In this document: piece by piece, positions 8,438 through 16,906 of the stretch
Position numbering within the stretch: the stretch's first letter is position 1
How the letters are laid out: each line of letters starts with the position of its first letter
From: Saprospiraceae bacterium
GTDB taxonomy: Bacteria > Bacteroidota > Bacteroidia > Chitinophagales > Saprospiraceae
Assembly: GCA_020628725.1 (NCBI GenBank)
Contig: JAHDEO010000001.1
Coordinates: forward strand, 1 to 34,552
Direction: 5' to 3'
Length of the DNA: 34,552 nt
Notes under the pieces: model-generated
Told to the model about the DNA's origin: nothing
Databases searched by the model: none
Seen by the model: the letters and a program-made list of their open reading frames with translations, nothing else
Program-made: the position numbers and the translations under genes

Positions 8438-9547
8438 TTATCTCAATTCCCGAAACACCTTATCGAAGGTATCAACGGCTTTTTGGACGGTATTATTCAC
8501 TAAAATTGTCTTTTTCGCATTTGCCCCAAAGGTCGCTCTTTTTTCAGGATGAAGAATAAGGTCGCGCAATTTTTCTTTCAACATCTTAGCATCTCCCGGT
8601 GTAAAAAGATAGCCGTTTTCGCCATCCTGAATCACATCGGGAATTGCACCTACACTCGTTGCTATCGGTGGCAAGCCACAAGACATTGCTTCGAGCAACG
8701 AGTTCGGATAACCTTCTCGGTATGAAGGCAATACATAAATATCACCACTATACAAAAGGTCGATTTTTGCCTCGCCCATTACCCAATTTTTGAAGTCTAC
8801 TATATCTGCAATATCTGATTCTTTGGTATAATTCACAGCTTCATTAAAAACATCACCATTCCCTGCTACATCTACTACGAAGTTTTCGATGCCTTCTTCT
8901 CGAAGTAATTTTATAGCATCCAATAAATCAAAAATGCCCTTATTTCGATTCACCCATCCCAAATAAACAACTCGCACAGGAGTGGACTTTTTTTCAGGAG
9001 AATCTTTTCGCAAATATGGTGCAGTATCTATCCAATTGTGCGTAACGACAAATTTATCCAAATTTGTTTCGTTCGCCAACTCGCTATAATACGTTTTCCA
9101 AGAAGGTCCTTGACAAATCACACGGTCGGCTTTTCGGATAATATCTGCCACAAAATTTCGCATGGATTCCGAAGCCTCTACATCATTTTTTATCAAGCCC
9201 GAACGCGGCGCAATGATGGTTTTTTTGCCAAATAATTTAGCCATTCGCAACATCATTCCTTTTTCCCGAAAAGAAAAGCCATACGAGGCGAACAGCAAAA
9301 CCATATCAACCTTTTTGGTGAGTAAAATCCACTCAAATTTTGCCAATCGGAGGGCGGATTTGTAGACACGTTGCGCAAAACTGCGTTTTTTATTCGTTGT
9401 AGCTGTCGTATCAATCAAATGCCAATCTACCAAATCAGACAGCTTACTATTTATGAGTGAATTGCATGCAAACATTTGTCCACCTACATGTCCGCTTTTA
9501 CTTTTTGGGACAAATGAGCCGACGAATAGTACCTTTGTTTTTTCCAT
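8438..9547 (-). CDS. Family 4 glycosyltransferase
   Basis: GT-B-fold retaining transferase of 369 residues, cytosolic or membrane-associated, predicted to extend the lipid-linked repeat unit. The C-terminal half has the GT4 donor site: VVYLGWVNRNKGIFDLLDAI (about 193-212), VDVAGNG, then PSYREGYPNSLLEAMSCGLPP (about 273-293) with the E-x7-E pattern that contacts the donor. The N-terminal half starts KVLFVGSFVPKSKSGHVGGQM, a normal acceptor-domain first strand. Start at ATG. Donor and acceptor cannot be deduced. It follows the first AsnB-like gene after a ~110-bp gap packed with GTCAGAA repeats. Confidence 0.92.
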   Translation of the reverse strand: MEKTKVLFVGSFVPKSKSGHVGGQMFACNSLINSKLSDLVDWHLIDTTATTNKKRSFAQRVYKSALRLAKFEWILLTKKVDMVLLFASYGFSFREKGMMLRMAKLFGKKTIIAPRSGLIKNDVEASESMRNFVADIIRKADRVICQGPSWKTYYSELANETNLDKFVVTHNWIDTAPYLRKDSPEKKSTPVRVVYLGWVNRNKGIFDLLDAIKLLREEGIENFVVDVAGNGDVFNEAVNYTKESDIADIVDFKNWVMGEAKIDLLYSGDIYVLPSYREGYPNSLLEAMSCGLPPIATSVGAIPDVIQDGENGYLFTPGDAKMLKEKLRDLILHPEKRATFGANAKKTILVNNTVQKAVDTFDKVFRELR

Positions 9548-9554
9548 AAATAAA

Positions 9555-9654
9555 GAAGTCAGAAGTCAGACCGTTTACCCTGTCAGAAGTCAGATAAATT
9601 TCATCTCTGACAGAAATGCGGTCTGACTTCTGACAATGAAATGTTCTGACTTCT
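9555..9654. repeat. GTCAGAA heptamer repeats forming a 16-bp inverted repeat
   Basis: The gap between the AsnB-like gene and the GT4 gene holds GTCAGAAGTCAGACCG (9558-9573) and its perfect inverse (9619-9634), plus further GTCAGAA-type words at 9582-9595 and 9643-9653. The unit has period 7. A single AGAAGTCAGAA also occurs near 1939-1949. The repeat runs to within 4 nt of the AsnB stop codon. Confidence 0.88.
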
Positions 9655-9657
9655 CAA

Positions 9658-11577
9658 TTACACCGTTACATCAAATCTTTCTGCCCAACCAAACAATTGC
9701 ATCAAAGTCCACAATTGATGGCTTGATTTGTAGACCGAATGACGGGCATTATCCGCTTGATTACTTAGTCCGTTTTTGAGAATTTCTTGCAAAGCCGTTT
9801 TGTCAAACAAACCGACCACCGGATTTTTACTTTCAAAAAATGATTCCGCTAATTTGACGAAAACCTCGTTTTGGTATTTGTGTAGCGGAATGCTAAAACC
9901 TGACTTCGGATGATTGAAAACGCTGTCGGGCAGGTCATTTGCCATCATTTGGCGGATAATCCATTTGCCTTTTCCGTCTCGACGTAAGAATTGGTCGGGA
10001 ATTTTGGCGGATACCTCAAATAAATCAGGATCGAGAAATGGCGCACGTACTTCGAGTGAATTTGCCATGCTCATCCTATCTACTTTGACCAACATATCTA
10101 AGGGCAAATTGTAGCGCAAACGGTAGTACATAATCTGCCGCAAGGGTGTCCAAGATTTCCATTCCGGCGGTAAATCAACTTGTATATTTTTTAGATTTTG
10201 GGTGCTTGCTAAACCATTAGCAACTATTTTTGTGATTTCTCGTGGCTCAAACATATAATGTAAAGCCATCCCCAATGCCTCCTGCGTCACGGTAGATGCG
10301 CTAAACGCTCGCCGTGCTTGGCGGATTTTCGATATACCACTCAATCCCGGTACATTCGCTTGCAAATCAAGTAATCCTGTCGCGCCCTTTCGTAGCAAGG
10401 AAGGGATTTTTTGTAGGGATAATATTTTTCGATACCAATCAAATACCGGATAACCGCCAAACAACTCATCACCACCATCACCACTCAATGCGACCTTAAC
10501 ATGTTGGCGAATTTCTTTGCTGATAAAATAGGTTGGAATTGCGGATGAATCGGGAAATGGCGTCCCCACATGGTCGATAATTGTCCAGAAAATATCTTCC
10601 GTAAAATTCTGGTTCGGGATGGTGATTTCATGGTGGTCGGTGCCGAGTTTTTCGGCTACTTCACGGGCAATATGGCTTTCATCATAAGTTGCCTCTTCAA
10701 ATTTTACAGTGAATGTTTTGATGCGCTCCGTGCTGTTTTTTTGCAACATCGCCACCACCGTACTCGAATCAATTCCACCGGAAAGAAATGCCCCAAGCGG
10801 CACATCACTCACCTTTTGTCGCATGACCGCCTGCTCCAATTTCGGACGCAACATAGCGATGACATCCTGCTCAGTTTTGAGCGAATTATCAATCGTATAA
10901 TTTGGTTCAAAGTATGCCCAAGACTTTGTTTTCCCGTCTGCATCCAAGGTCATACAATTGCCCGGTGGAAGACTGTGAATACCTTCCAACAAAGTCATCG
11001 GATCAGGTACAAAGGAAATTTCGAGGAAGTAAAGTAGGGCTGTACGATTGAGTTTTCGAGGGATTTGCGGATGTTGGAGTAGGGATTTTAATTCGCTTGC
11101 GAAAGCAAATATTTTATCATTTTGGTAGTAAAAAAGCGGCTTTTCGCCAAAGCGGTCGCGCCCGATAAAAAGACGTTGTTGCTTTCTATCTATCAACGCA
11201 AATGCGAACATACCTTTGAGGTATTTTGGCATTTCCGTCCCATATTCTTCGTAAAGATGAACGAGCGTTTCGGTATCAGAATGGGTTTTGAATTGATGCC
11301 CTTTCGCTTGGAGCATATCGCGGAGTTCGCGGTAATTATAGATTTCGCCATTCATCACAATCACCAGACTATCGTCTTCATTATAAATGGGTTGTGTGCC
11401 GCCACTCAGGTCAATAATCGACAATCGGCGCATGGCGATGCTACCCCAATCGTCGGCATATACGCCGCCTTCGTCAGGTCCGCGATGATGCATTGCCCGG
11501 TTCGCATGGTCGATGTAGCTTGCCCGCAAGTCGGTTTGAGGGGCATCGAGGTCTATCATTCCGCAGATTCCGCACAT
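9658..11577 (-). CDS. AsnB-like glutamine-dependent amidotransferase, copy 1
   Basis: Asparagine-synthetase-type enzyme of 639 residues. The N-terminal Ntn glutaminase domain has the nucleophile Cys2 (MCGICG), RLSIIDLSGG (51-60), NGEIYN (76-81) and GRDRFGEKPL (139-148). The C-terminal ATP-dependent synthetase domain has the PP-loop SGGIDS (266-271) and LSGDGGDELFGGY. All visible key residues are intact. Within polysaccharide loci such proteins are thought to amidate carboxyl groups, for example of uronic acids, using glutamine nitrogen. The uronate epimerase in this locus fits that view, but free asparagine synthesis cannot be excluded. It is paralogous to 12950-14833 but clearly diverged. 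Start at ATG, required for Cys2. Confidence 0.93.
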   Translation of the reverse strand: MCGICGMIDLDAPQTDLRASYIDHANRAMHHRGPDEGGVYADDWGSIAMRRLSIIDLSGGTQPIYNEDDSLVIVMNGEIYNYRELRDMLQAKGHQFKTHSDTETLVHLYEEYGTEMPKYLKGMFAFALIDRKQQRLFIGRDRFGEKPLFYYQNDKIFAFASELKSLLQHPQIPRKLNRTALLYFLEISFVPDPMTLLEGIHSLPPGNCMTLDADGKTKSWAYFEPNYTIDNSLKTEQDVIAMLRPKLEQAVMRQKVSDVPLGAFLSGGIDSSTVVAMLQKNSTERIKTFTVKFEEATYDESHIAREVAEKLGTDHHEITIPNQNFTEDIFWTIIDHVGTPFPDSSAIPTYFISKEIRQHVKVALSGDGGDELFGGYPVFDWYRKILSLQKIPSLLRKGATGLLDLQANVPGLSGISKIRQARRAFSASTVTQEALGMALHYMFEPREITKIVANGLASTQNLKNIQVDLPPEWKSWTPLRQIMYYRLRYNLPLDMLVKVDRMSMANSLEVRAPFLDPDLFEVSAKIPDQFLRRDGKGKWIIRQMMANDLPDSVFNHPKSGFSIPLHKYQNEVFVKLAESFFESKNPVVGLFDKTALQEILKNGLSNQADNARHSVYKSSHQLWTLMQLFGWAERFDVTV

Positions 11578-11580
11578 AGG

Positions 11581-11612
11581 TTCGTGATTAGTGACTGGTG
11601 ATTAGTGATTCG
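11581..11612. repeat. TNGTGAY heptamer repeat, copy 1
   Basis: Four consecutive 7-bp units (TCGTGAT TAGTGAC TGGTGAT TAGTGAT) followed by TCG sit in the short gap between the start of the AsnB-like gene and the end of the GT4 gene. The same heptamer family occurs at 21467-21497 inside the modC reading frame, and in degenerate form near 23702-23727. Confidence 0.92.
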
Positions 11613-11629
11613 TTTTTTGCTTCGCAAAA

Positions 11630-12853
11630 TTATTTATTCAGGGTTTCTACCCACATTTTCTTCACGTTTTCTTGGTCAAATTCTTTCATACGTTCTTGGG
11701 CATTTTTACTCATATTTTTGAACGACTCGGTATCTTGGAGATATTGATTAAGCGTATCAATCCATTGTTGTTCTTCCGGCAGAATAGGCGTATCAAAAGC
11801 GATTTTTTCTCCTGAAAATGCAGGAAATAATACGCCATAATCCGTTTGAAGCGGATAATTTGAAATATCTTTTTCGTTTGGGGCGATTAACTCACGCGGT
11901 CCTGTCGTGCAATCGGTACTGAATACAGGACTACCACAAATCATCGCCTCTGCCAGCGCATTGGGAAAGCCCTCAAAAATACTCGTAAATAAAAACCCTT
12001 CGGAGTCCCGCAAATATTTAAACGGATTGGAAGTGAAACCTAATAATATGACTTGATGTTGCGCTAAATCAGGTGTTTTATCTTTTGTATTGCTAAGGTC
12101 TTGCAAGCTCAATCCCAAATCCCGCGCATAGTCCACCAAATAATCCTTCAAATCACCTGTACCTGCAATGAACAATCGCGCATTTGGTTCATTTTTCAAT
12201 ACTTCTTTAAAAATACGCAGCAAATGCCATTGTCCTTTGGAGTGGTTGAGCCTCCCAACTTGGATGAATTTGCGATAAGCAGTAGTTTCGTTCCATTCGG
12301 GCGTAGGTTCGTGGTATTTGTTGAGTATTTTTTGGGTATCATAAAAATTGGGAATGATAGTCGTGCGGTCGCTTTTTACACCAAAATTATTGACTGCATC
12401 GCCCAGCGTCCTACCATTCTGCCCAATGATGGTATCAGCTTGCGGATAAAGACGTTTGATGAGTGTTTGTTCCAATCTGCCGCCAACATTTTTAGAAAGG
12501 AAAGTACGCAATGTAATCAATACCTTCTCCTTTTGGCGCGACATCACATTCACAATATCTGCACTATACAAATAACTCAAAGACACTTCGATGCCGTTCT
12601 CGCGTTTGTATTTTCTCAAAAAAGCAACCCGCGTAGCGATGTTTTTTATTTTATCAAAAAAAGAACGCGCCGGACGCTGCCCGATACTTGTAAATTTTCC
12701 TTTGTATGAAAATGAAGGTTTAAAAATTTGTTCATCAAAAAAGGTCACGATATGAATGTCAAATTCATCGTATAGTAGCTCCGATAATTTAGCAGCAGAA
12801 CGCTCTGCGCCGCCGCTGCTCAAATGCGGTATGATGATGAGTAATTTTTTCAT
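11630..12853 (-). CDS. Family 4 glycosyltransferase
   Basis: GT-B transferase of about 407 residues. It begins MKKLLIIIPHLSSGGAERSAAKL, the classic GT4 N-terminus with the glycine loop SGGAER. The donor half shows QVGRLNHSKGQWHLLRIFKEV, RLFIAGTGDL and FTSIFEGFPNALAEAMICGSPV, including the conserved E-x7-E. The close of this motif, STDCTTGPREL, is like that of N-acetylgalactosamine transferases of capsule loci, but the substrate is not certain. The ATG at 12851-12853 is chosen. The frame stays open a further 23 codons upstream to 12922, but that part is encoded by the REP element at 12863-12943 and is unlikely to be translated. Confidence 0.92.
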   Translation of the reverse strand: MKKLLIIIPHLSSGGAERSAAKLSELLYDEFDIHIVTFFDEQIFKPSFSYKGKFTSIGQRPARSFFDKIKNIATRVAFLRKYKRENGIEVSLSYLYSADIVNVMSRQKEKVLITLRTFLSKNVGGRLEQTLIKRLYPQADTIIGQNGRTLGDAVNNFGVKSDRTTIIPNFYDTQKILNKYHEPTPEWNETTAYRKFIQVGRLNHSKGQWHLLRIFKEVLKNEPNARLFIAGTGDLKDYLVDYARDLGLSLQDLSNTKDKTPDLAQHQVILLGFTSNPFKYLRDSEGFLFTSIFEGFPNALAEAMICGSPVFSTDCTTGPRELIAPNEKDISNYPLQTDYGVLFPAFSGEKIAFDTPILPEEQQWIDTLNQYLQDTESFKNMSKNAQERMKEFDQENVKKMWVETLNK

Positions 12854-12862
12854 TTCAATCTC

Positions 12863-12943
12863 GTAGCACGGTGCTTCCAGCCCGTGTCTCGCGTGTGTAT
12901 AGCGCGTTCCTATCGCAAACACGGGCTGGAAACGCCGTGCTAC
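12863..12943. repeat. REP-like inverted pair (GTAGCACGG family)
   Basis: Two 25-bp arms (about 12863-12887 and 12919-12943) are inverted copies with two mismatches, starting GTAGCACGG and ending CCGTGCTAC. The left arm is identical over 25 bp to the left arm of the element at 22256-22328. The element fills the gap between the second AsnB-like gene and the GT4 gene. Such paired REPs are usually spread by RAYT (TnpA-REP) transposases; none is in this window. Confidence 0.93.
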
Positions 12944-12949
12944 GTTTGT

Positions 12950-14833
12950 TTACGTCCATTTCTCTCGCCACATTTCAAACATCAGCAGAAACCACAACCA
13001 CTCGAAACTCGTGGTACTCTCTGCCGAAAGAAAAGCATTTTTTTGTTGAGCCACGATTTCAGGATTGAAAATACCTGCTTCGCGGATGCGTTGGTCGTCA
13101 AGGTAATTTTCGGTGAGGTCGCGGAGGTCGGTTTTGAGCCATTGGAGTACGGGTACGCCGAAACCCATTTTGGGACGTTCCATGATGTCGCGGGGAATAT
13201 AGCGATGGGTAATTTTTTTCAAAATATCCTTCAAATTGCCATCGCGATATTTTTGTGCAAATGGAATTTGTGCGCCCCACTCGGCGATACGTTGGTCGAG
13301 GAAAGGTTCCCGCCCTTCGAGTGCAACGGACATAGTGGCACGGTCTACTTTCACCAGAATATCATCCATCATGTAGTTGCGATATTCCCATGCGAGTACA
13401 GCGTTCATTGGGTCGTTTTTTGTGGTGAAATGTTGTTGGTTGATGGCTTTGCCTTGCTTTAAAAGTAATCGTTGTAAATCACTATCAACTAATCTTTGTA
13501 CTTGATTTTGGAGGATGCTAACAGGGGAATTATCTTGTAAAATTGCCTTGCCTTTTAATAAGCGTTGGCTGCGTGATTGGTTGTATTTTTTCCCTGAAAA
13601 ACCTTGTGCAACACGAGCACCTTGTGCGGCGATTTGCCGCATGAAAACAGGTATTTTCTCTGTTTTTCCATGCAAATTTGCAACCGCATGGTATCGACTA
13701 TATCCTGCAAATAATTCATCACCGCCATCAGCAGAAAGTGCTACCGTCACATGCTTGCGAGCGATACGACTCACAAGCGTAGTCGGTATCGCAGAGCTAT
13801 CTCCAAAGGGTTCATCAAAGATTTCAGGCAATTCAGGGATGATGTCTTTTGCTTCTTGTTCGGTACATATATACTCGGTGTGTTCGGTGCCGAGATGTGC
13901 AGCTACACGTTGCGCGTGAGGCGATTCGTTGTATTTCGGATTTTCAAAACCAATGGTAAAAGTCTTTATTTTTTGAGTAGAATTTGCTTGCAAAATCGCC
14001 GTCACCACACTCGAATCATAACCGCCACTCAAGAAAACACCCACCGGAACATCCGCCACCATGCGATATTGGAATGCAGATGTGAGGAGTTTTTCCGTCT
14101 CGTCCAGCAGTTCTTTTTCGCTTAAATCCAGAAGCGGTTGTTCGTATTTTTCGTAAACATTCCAATACTTATGTGTGCGTGTGGTTTGTTTGTTGAGGTC
14201 AATTTCGAGGTAGCTGCCGGGTTGGAGTTTTTGGCAATTTTTGAAAATGGTATGCGGCGTTGGGATGTAACCGTATTGGAAATAATAAGATAAAGCATCG
14301 AGATTGATTTCTTTTTGAAATTGAGGAAGGGTATGAAAGGATTTTAATTCGGAAGCAAATAAAAATTGCCCGTTATTTTCATAGATGTAAAGCGGTTTCA
14401 CGCCTGCACGGTCGCGCACGATGTAGGCTTTTCCGGCATTTTCATCCACCAAAACAAAAGCAAACATGCCAATAAATCGCTCCAAACACGCCGCACCCCA
14501 TTGTTGAAATGCAGCCAAAATGACTTCAGTATCTGATTCGCTTTGAAAGCTGTGTCCATGTTTTTCGAGTTCGTCGCGGACTTCGACGTAGTTGTACATT
14601 TCGCCATTGAAGGTGATGCGAAGATTGCCGCGTACTTTGGGTTGTGCGCCACCTTCAGAGAGGTCGATGATAGAGAGACGGCGATGCCCTAAACCTACCG
14701 CTGCTCCCTGCAACTCCTGCCACCAATAGCCACTCGCATCCGGTCCGCGATGGATGAGTCGGTCGGTCATCACACGAAGATCACGTTCGGTGAGTTGCTT
14801 TTTGAAATCAATAAATCCGGCTATTCCACACAT
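12950..14833 (-). CDS. AsnB-like glutamine-dependent amidotransferase, copy 2
   Basis: Second asparagine-synthetase-type protein, 627 residues. It has Cys2 (MCGIAG), LIHRGPDASG (26-35), NGEMYN (76-81) and VRDRAGVKPL (139-148). The PP-loop SGGYDS is at 269-274 and LSADGGDELFAGY lies further on. Both half-reactions should work. Its C-terminal part ends in FEWLWFLLMFEMWREKW, as in AsnB proteins of exopolysaccharide clusters. It differs at many positions from the copy at 9658-11577, so the pair looks like two old specialised paralogues rather than a recent duplication. Two amidotransferases suggest two amide-bearing residues in the glycan (inference). The stop codon is 7 nt from the REP element at 12863-12943. 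Confidence 0.93.
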   Translation of the reverse strand: MCGIAGFIDFKKQLTERDLRVMTDRLIHRGPDASGYWWQELQGAAVGLGHRRLSIIDLSEGGAQPKVRGNLRITFNGEMYNYVEVRDELEKHGHSFQSESDTEVILAAFQQWGAACLERFIGMFAFVLVDENAGKAYIVRDRAGVKPLYIYENNGQFLFASELKSFHTLPQFQKEINLDALSYYFQYGYIPTPHTIFKNCQKLQPGSYLEIDLNKQTTRTHKYWNVYEKYEQPLLDLSEKELLDETEKLLTSAFQYRMVADVPVGVFLSGGYDSSVVTAILQANSTQKIKTFTIGFENPKYNESPHAQRVAAHLGTEHTEYICTEQEAKDIIPELPEIFDEPFGDSSAIPTTLVSRIARKHVTVALSADGGDELFAGYSRYHAVANLHGKTEKIPVFMRQIAAQGARVAQGFSGKKYNQSRSQRLLKGKAILQDNSPVSILQNQVQRLVDSDLQRLLLKQGKAINQQHFTTKNDPMNAVLAWEYRNYMMDDILVKVDRATMSVALEGREPFLDQRIAEWGAQIPFAQKYRDGNLKDILKKITHRYIPRDIMERPKMGFGVPVLQWLKTDLRDLTENYLDDQRIREAGIFNPEIVAQQKNAFLSAESTTSFEWLWFLLMFEMWREKWT

Positions 14834-14966
14834 GAGAAACTAAAGTTTCAAATTCCAAGATTGCTTTGGATAGTCAGTCATTGGACGATAGTTGATTATT
14901 GAATCTTTTAGTTAGTTTAACCAGAAGAAGTCTTGTCAAAAAATTAATCGTCAGACGATATACCAG

Positions 14967-15800
14967 TTAACGGGTCTTGCTGAATACAAGTTGATTGGTC
15001 CCTAAACTATTAGTTGTTTTGATTTTTTCGAGTTGAAAGCCTTCTTTTTTATAAAAATCAACAAGGTATTCCGGTGTAGCAACTTCAAAGGGTAGTCCGC
15101 CCAACCAATCGTGCCAATCATGTACCATCGACATGCCGCGCTGTTTTTTGTAGTCGCGGTATCTTTTGAGTGGATTTCTGAATCTAAGTATATCAGGAAT
15201 TAAGCCTAACAAAACATAAATCGGAAAAAAAACTGCTACGATAAAAGCTTTGCCAAGTATACCTTTATTGTATATTTTTTTGACGCGCAACCAAAACCGC
15301 GACTTCCAGCCCTGCTCGTTATAAATCGAAATGAAAAGTTTGCCACCCTGTTTGACAGGCAATATAGCATTTTCGAGAGCAAGCTGCATATTACCCGTGT
15401 GATGCAAAACTCCCCATGAATAAACGATGTCAAATTTCCCCAAAGAACCAATATACTCGGTATCCAATGCAGACCCCTCCTCAATGGTCCAGTCCGCGGC
15501 ATTGTTATGGTATTTTTCTCTTAAAAATTGAGCACAACCTACCGAAGAAGGGTCAAAGTCAAGCGAATGAACGCTTGCACCGAGATTTTTGGCGGAGAGG
15601 CTGAAGATGCCACTACCGCAGCCAATATCCAGAAAAGTTTTGTCTTGCAGGTCTTCGGTTTCCAACATTTCTTTGAGCGAATTTTCTGCAACGGCGATTC
15701 TCTCATTGTTCAGTGTTTTGAGAAATGCGCTCCAATTCTCACCAAAAGTAAATCGCGAGCCCTCCTTGACCTGCTCGCTAAATTTTTTTTCAACTGTCAT
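14967..15800 (-). CDS. Class I SAM-dependent methyltransferase
   Basis: Protein of about 277 residues with a Rossmann-type methyltransferase domain. Motif I is FLDIGCGSGIFSLSAKNLGA (about residues 56-75), followed by the acidic SLDFD end of strand 2. Later come FDIVYSWGVLHHTGNM and GGKLFISIYNE. The C-terminus (DWLGGLPFEVATPEYLVDFY...GFQLEKIKTTNSLGTNQLVF) resembles methyltransferases found next to sugar biosynthesis genes, so O-methylation of a sugar or lipid-linked glycan is likely but unproven. The ATG at 15798-15800 (MTVEKKF) is chosen; the frame is open 18 more codons upstream, but that part is AT-rich and overlaps TTTTGAATGA-type intergenic words. Confidence 0.88.
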   Translation of the reverse strand: MTVEKKFSEQVKEGSRFTFGENWSAFLKTLNNERIAVAENSLKEMLETEDLQDKTFLDIGCGSGIFSLSAKNLGASVHSLDFDPSSVGCAQFLREKYHNNAADWTIEEGSALDTEYIGSLGKFDIVYSWGVLHHTGNMQLALENAILPVKQGGKLFISIYNEQGWKSRFWLRVKKIYNKGILGKAFIVAVFFPIYVLLGLIPDILRFRNPLKRYRDYKKQRGMSMVHDWHDWLGGLPFEVATPEYLVDFYKKEGFQLEKIKTTNSLGTNQLVFSKTR

Positions 15801-15857
15801 TTTATTAATTTTGAATGAATAAATGCTGAATTTTGAATGATACAACACACACATCTA

Positions 15858-16826
15858 TTATTCTTTATTTTTTTCAAGCTGTTCCATGAGCAGCAACTGC
15901 CCGGTTTGTTGTAATTCGGTTTTGAGATCTTCTCTAAAATGTTTTGCTTTGGTCAATCGCCACCACAACGGAGGCGATATATTTTTTTTCTGCAATGCGT
16001 ATCGTACGCGTACTGCTAAATTTGTTAATGGTTGAAGATATTTAAATAAAGTACCTGACAACTTAACTAATGTACCGACATCGCCGCTTTTTTGAGTAGT
16101 AAAACTTGTATTGCGAACATTTTTAGAATCTTTTTCGTATTGGGGCTTTTCAGGATATTTGACAAAAGCGGCGATTTGGTCGAGGGTATTTTTGTAATCA
16201 CTTTTGAGGGCTTCATAATCGAGCTGAAATGTTTGTTCATTTGGGAGAAAACGGCTCATTCGAGGGTAAAAATAATGATAAAACATCGCTCCCGTGACTC
16301 CTGAAATTTGCTTTTTAAGATTGGTGTTGCGCTTTATGCTTGTTCCACCAATCATATTCATATACGAGCGAATGTAATCCTTAAATTCACGCTGAATGAT
16401 GATGTATTTTACCTCGCCATATCTTTCTTTTAAGGCAGATTTGAGGATTTCCAACTCTTGTTTATTGTGAAAAAAACCGGCGTCCAGTTTTATTGTCCAG
16501 TATGAATTGCCTTGTTTTTTGCTTAATTGGTCAATTAACTCAAAGAAAAAATCATAAAAATTTGCCGGACGTTGATTGAGGAAGTGGTTTTTATCACCTT
16601 CCAATATTTTGAATAAATCAGCATTGGTATAATTTTCCAAAAAGAAAATATATTGATTCAGGGTGTCAAAATCGCCCCAATATTTGGCATTTTCGTATAG
16701 ATTGGTTTCACAAAAACCATAATGCAACTCGTGATGGGCAGTCGTTATGTTAAAGCATTGCGAAAGTATATTGCCCAGCCATGTCGTCCCATTGCGATTT
16801 AAACCGACAATGAGTACGGGGGTGAT
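15858..16826 (-). CDS. Sulfotransferase-like protein lacking a canonical start codon
   Basis: PAPS-type sulfotransferase predicted to add sulfate to the glycan. The 5'-phosphosulfate loop IVGLNRNGTTWLGNILSQCF is encoded at about 16752-16811. It is followed by HHELHYGFCE, YWTIKLDAGFF and the 3'-phosphate-binding region IIIQREFKDYIRSYMNMI. The frame is open from 16970 downward, yet contains no ATG, GTG or TTG before the P-loop. The first TTG (16725-16727) lies after it and would remove the loop. The 5' border used here (ATC at 16824-16826, giving ITPVLIVG) is only where the homologous domain should begin. Upstream in-frame sequence is the TCAACAACTCG repeat region. It could be read from an unusual codon, from a start lost through repeat insertion (pseudogene), or be a sequencing error. 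Confidence 0.75.
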   Translation of the reverse strand: MTPVLIVGLNRNGTTWLGNILSQCFNITTAHHELHYGFCETNLYENAKYWGDFDTLNQYIFFLENYTNADLFKILEGDKNHFLNQRPANFYDFFFELIDQLSKKQGNSYWTIKLDAGFFHNKQELEILKSALKERYGEVKYIIIQREFKDYIRSYMNMIGGTSIKRNTNLKKQISGVTGAMFYHYFYPRMSRFLPNEQTFQLDYEALKSDYKNTLDQIAAFVKYPEKPQYEKDSKNVRNTSFTTQKSGDVGTLVKLSGTLFKYLQPLTNLAVRVRYALQKKNISPPLWWRLTKAKHFREDLKTELQQTGQLLLMEQLEKNKE

Positions 16827-16828
16827 TC

Positions 16829-16905
16829 GACGAGTTGTTGAGCTGTCGAGTTGTTGAGTTGACGAATTATCGTACTGATGTATTGATGTGTTGATTGCTG
16901 ATGTT
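16829..16905. repeat. Low-complexity direct repeats (TCAACAACTCG, ATCAAYACATCA)
   Basis: On the minus strand the gap contains two copies of TCAACAACTCG 16 bp apart and overlapping words such as ATCAACAC, ATCAATAC, ATCAGTAC in 8-bp steps. It is open in the sulfotransferase frame and contains no ATG on the minus strand. It begins where the first codon of that gene would be expected and ends at the stop codon of the preceding glycosyltransferase gene. Confidence 0.7.
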
Positions 16906-16906
16906 T

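Noticed and set aside
11613-11630. Intrinsic terminator (TTTTGC-TTC-GCAAAA hairpin) after the GT4 gene
   Set aside because: The stem is short and no T-run follows on the transcribed strand; the location between closely spaced co-directional genes also argues against it.
12101-12709. Plus-strand open frame of ~200 codons opposite a GT4 gene
   Set aside because: It is a shadow of the glycosyltransferase, with cysteine- and histidine-rich unstructured translation and no motifs.
12854-12922. N-terminal extension of the GT4 protein by 23 residues
   Set aside because: The extension is translated REP sequence, while the ATG at 12853 begins exactly at the conserved first strand.
12884-13462. Plus-strand open frame of ~190 codons opposite the second AsnB-like gene
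   Set aside because: It is antisense to a gene with clear homology, has no recognisable domain and starts inside a REP element.
16725-16727. TTG as the start of the sulfotransferase
   Set aside because: It would delete the PAPS-binding loop that is encoded in frame directly upstream.
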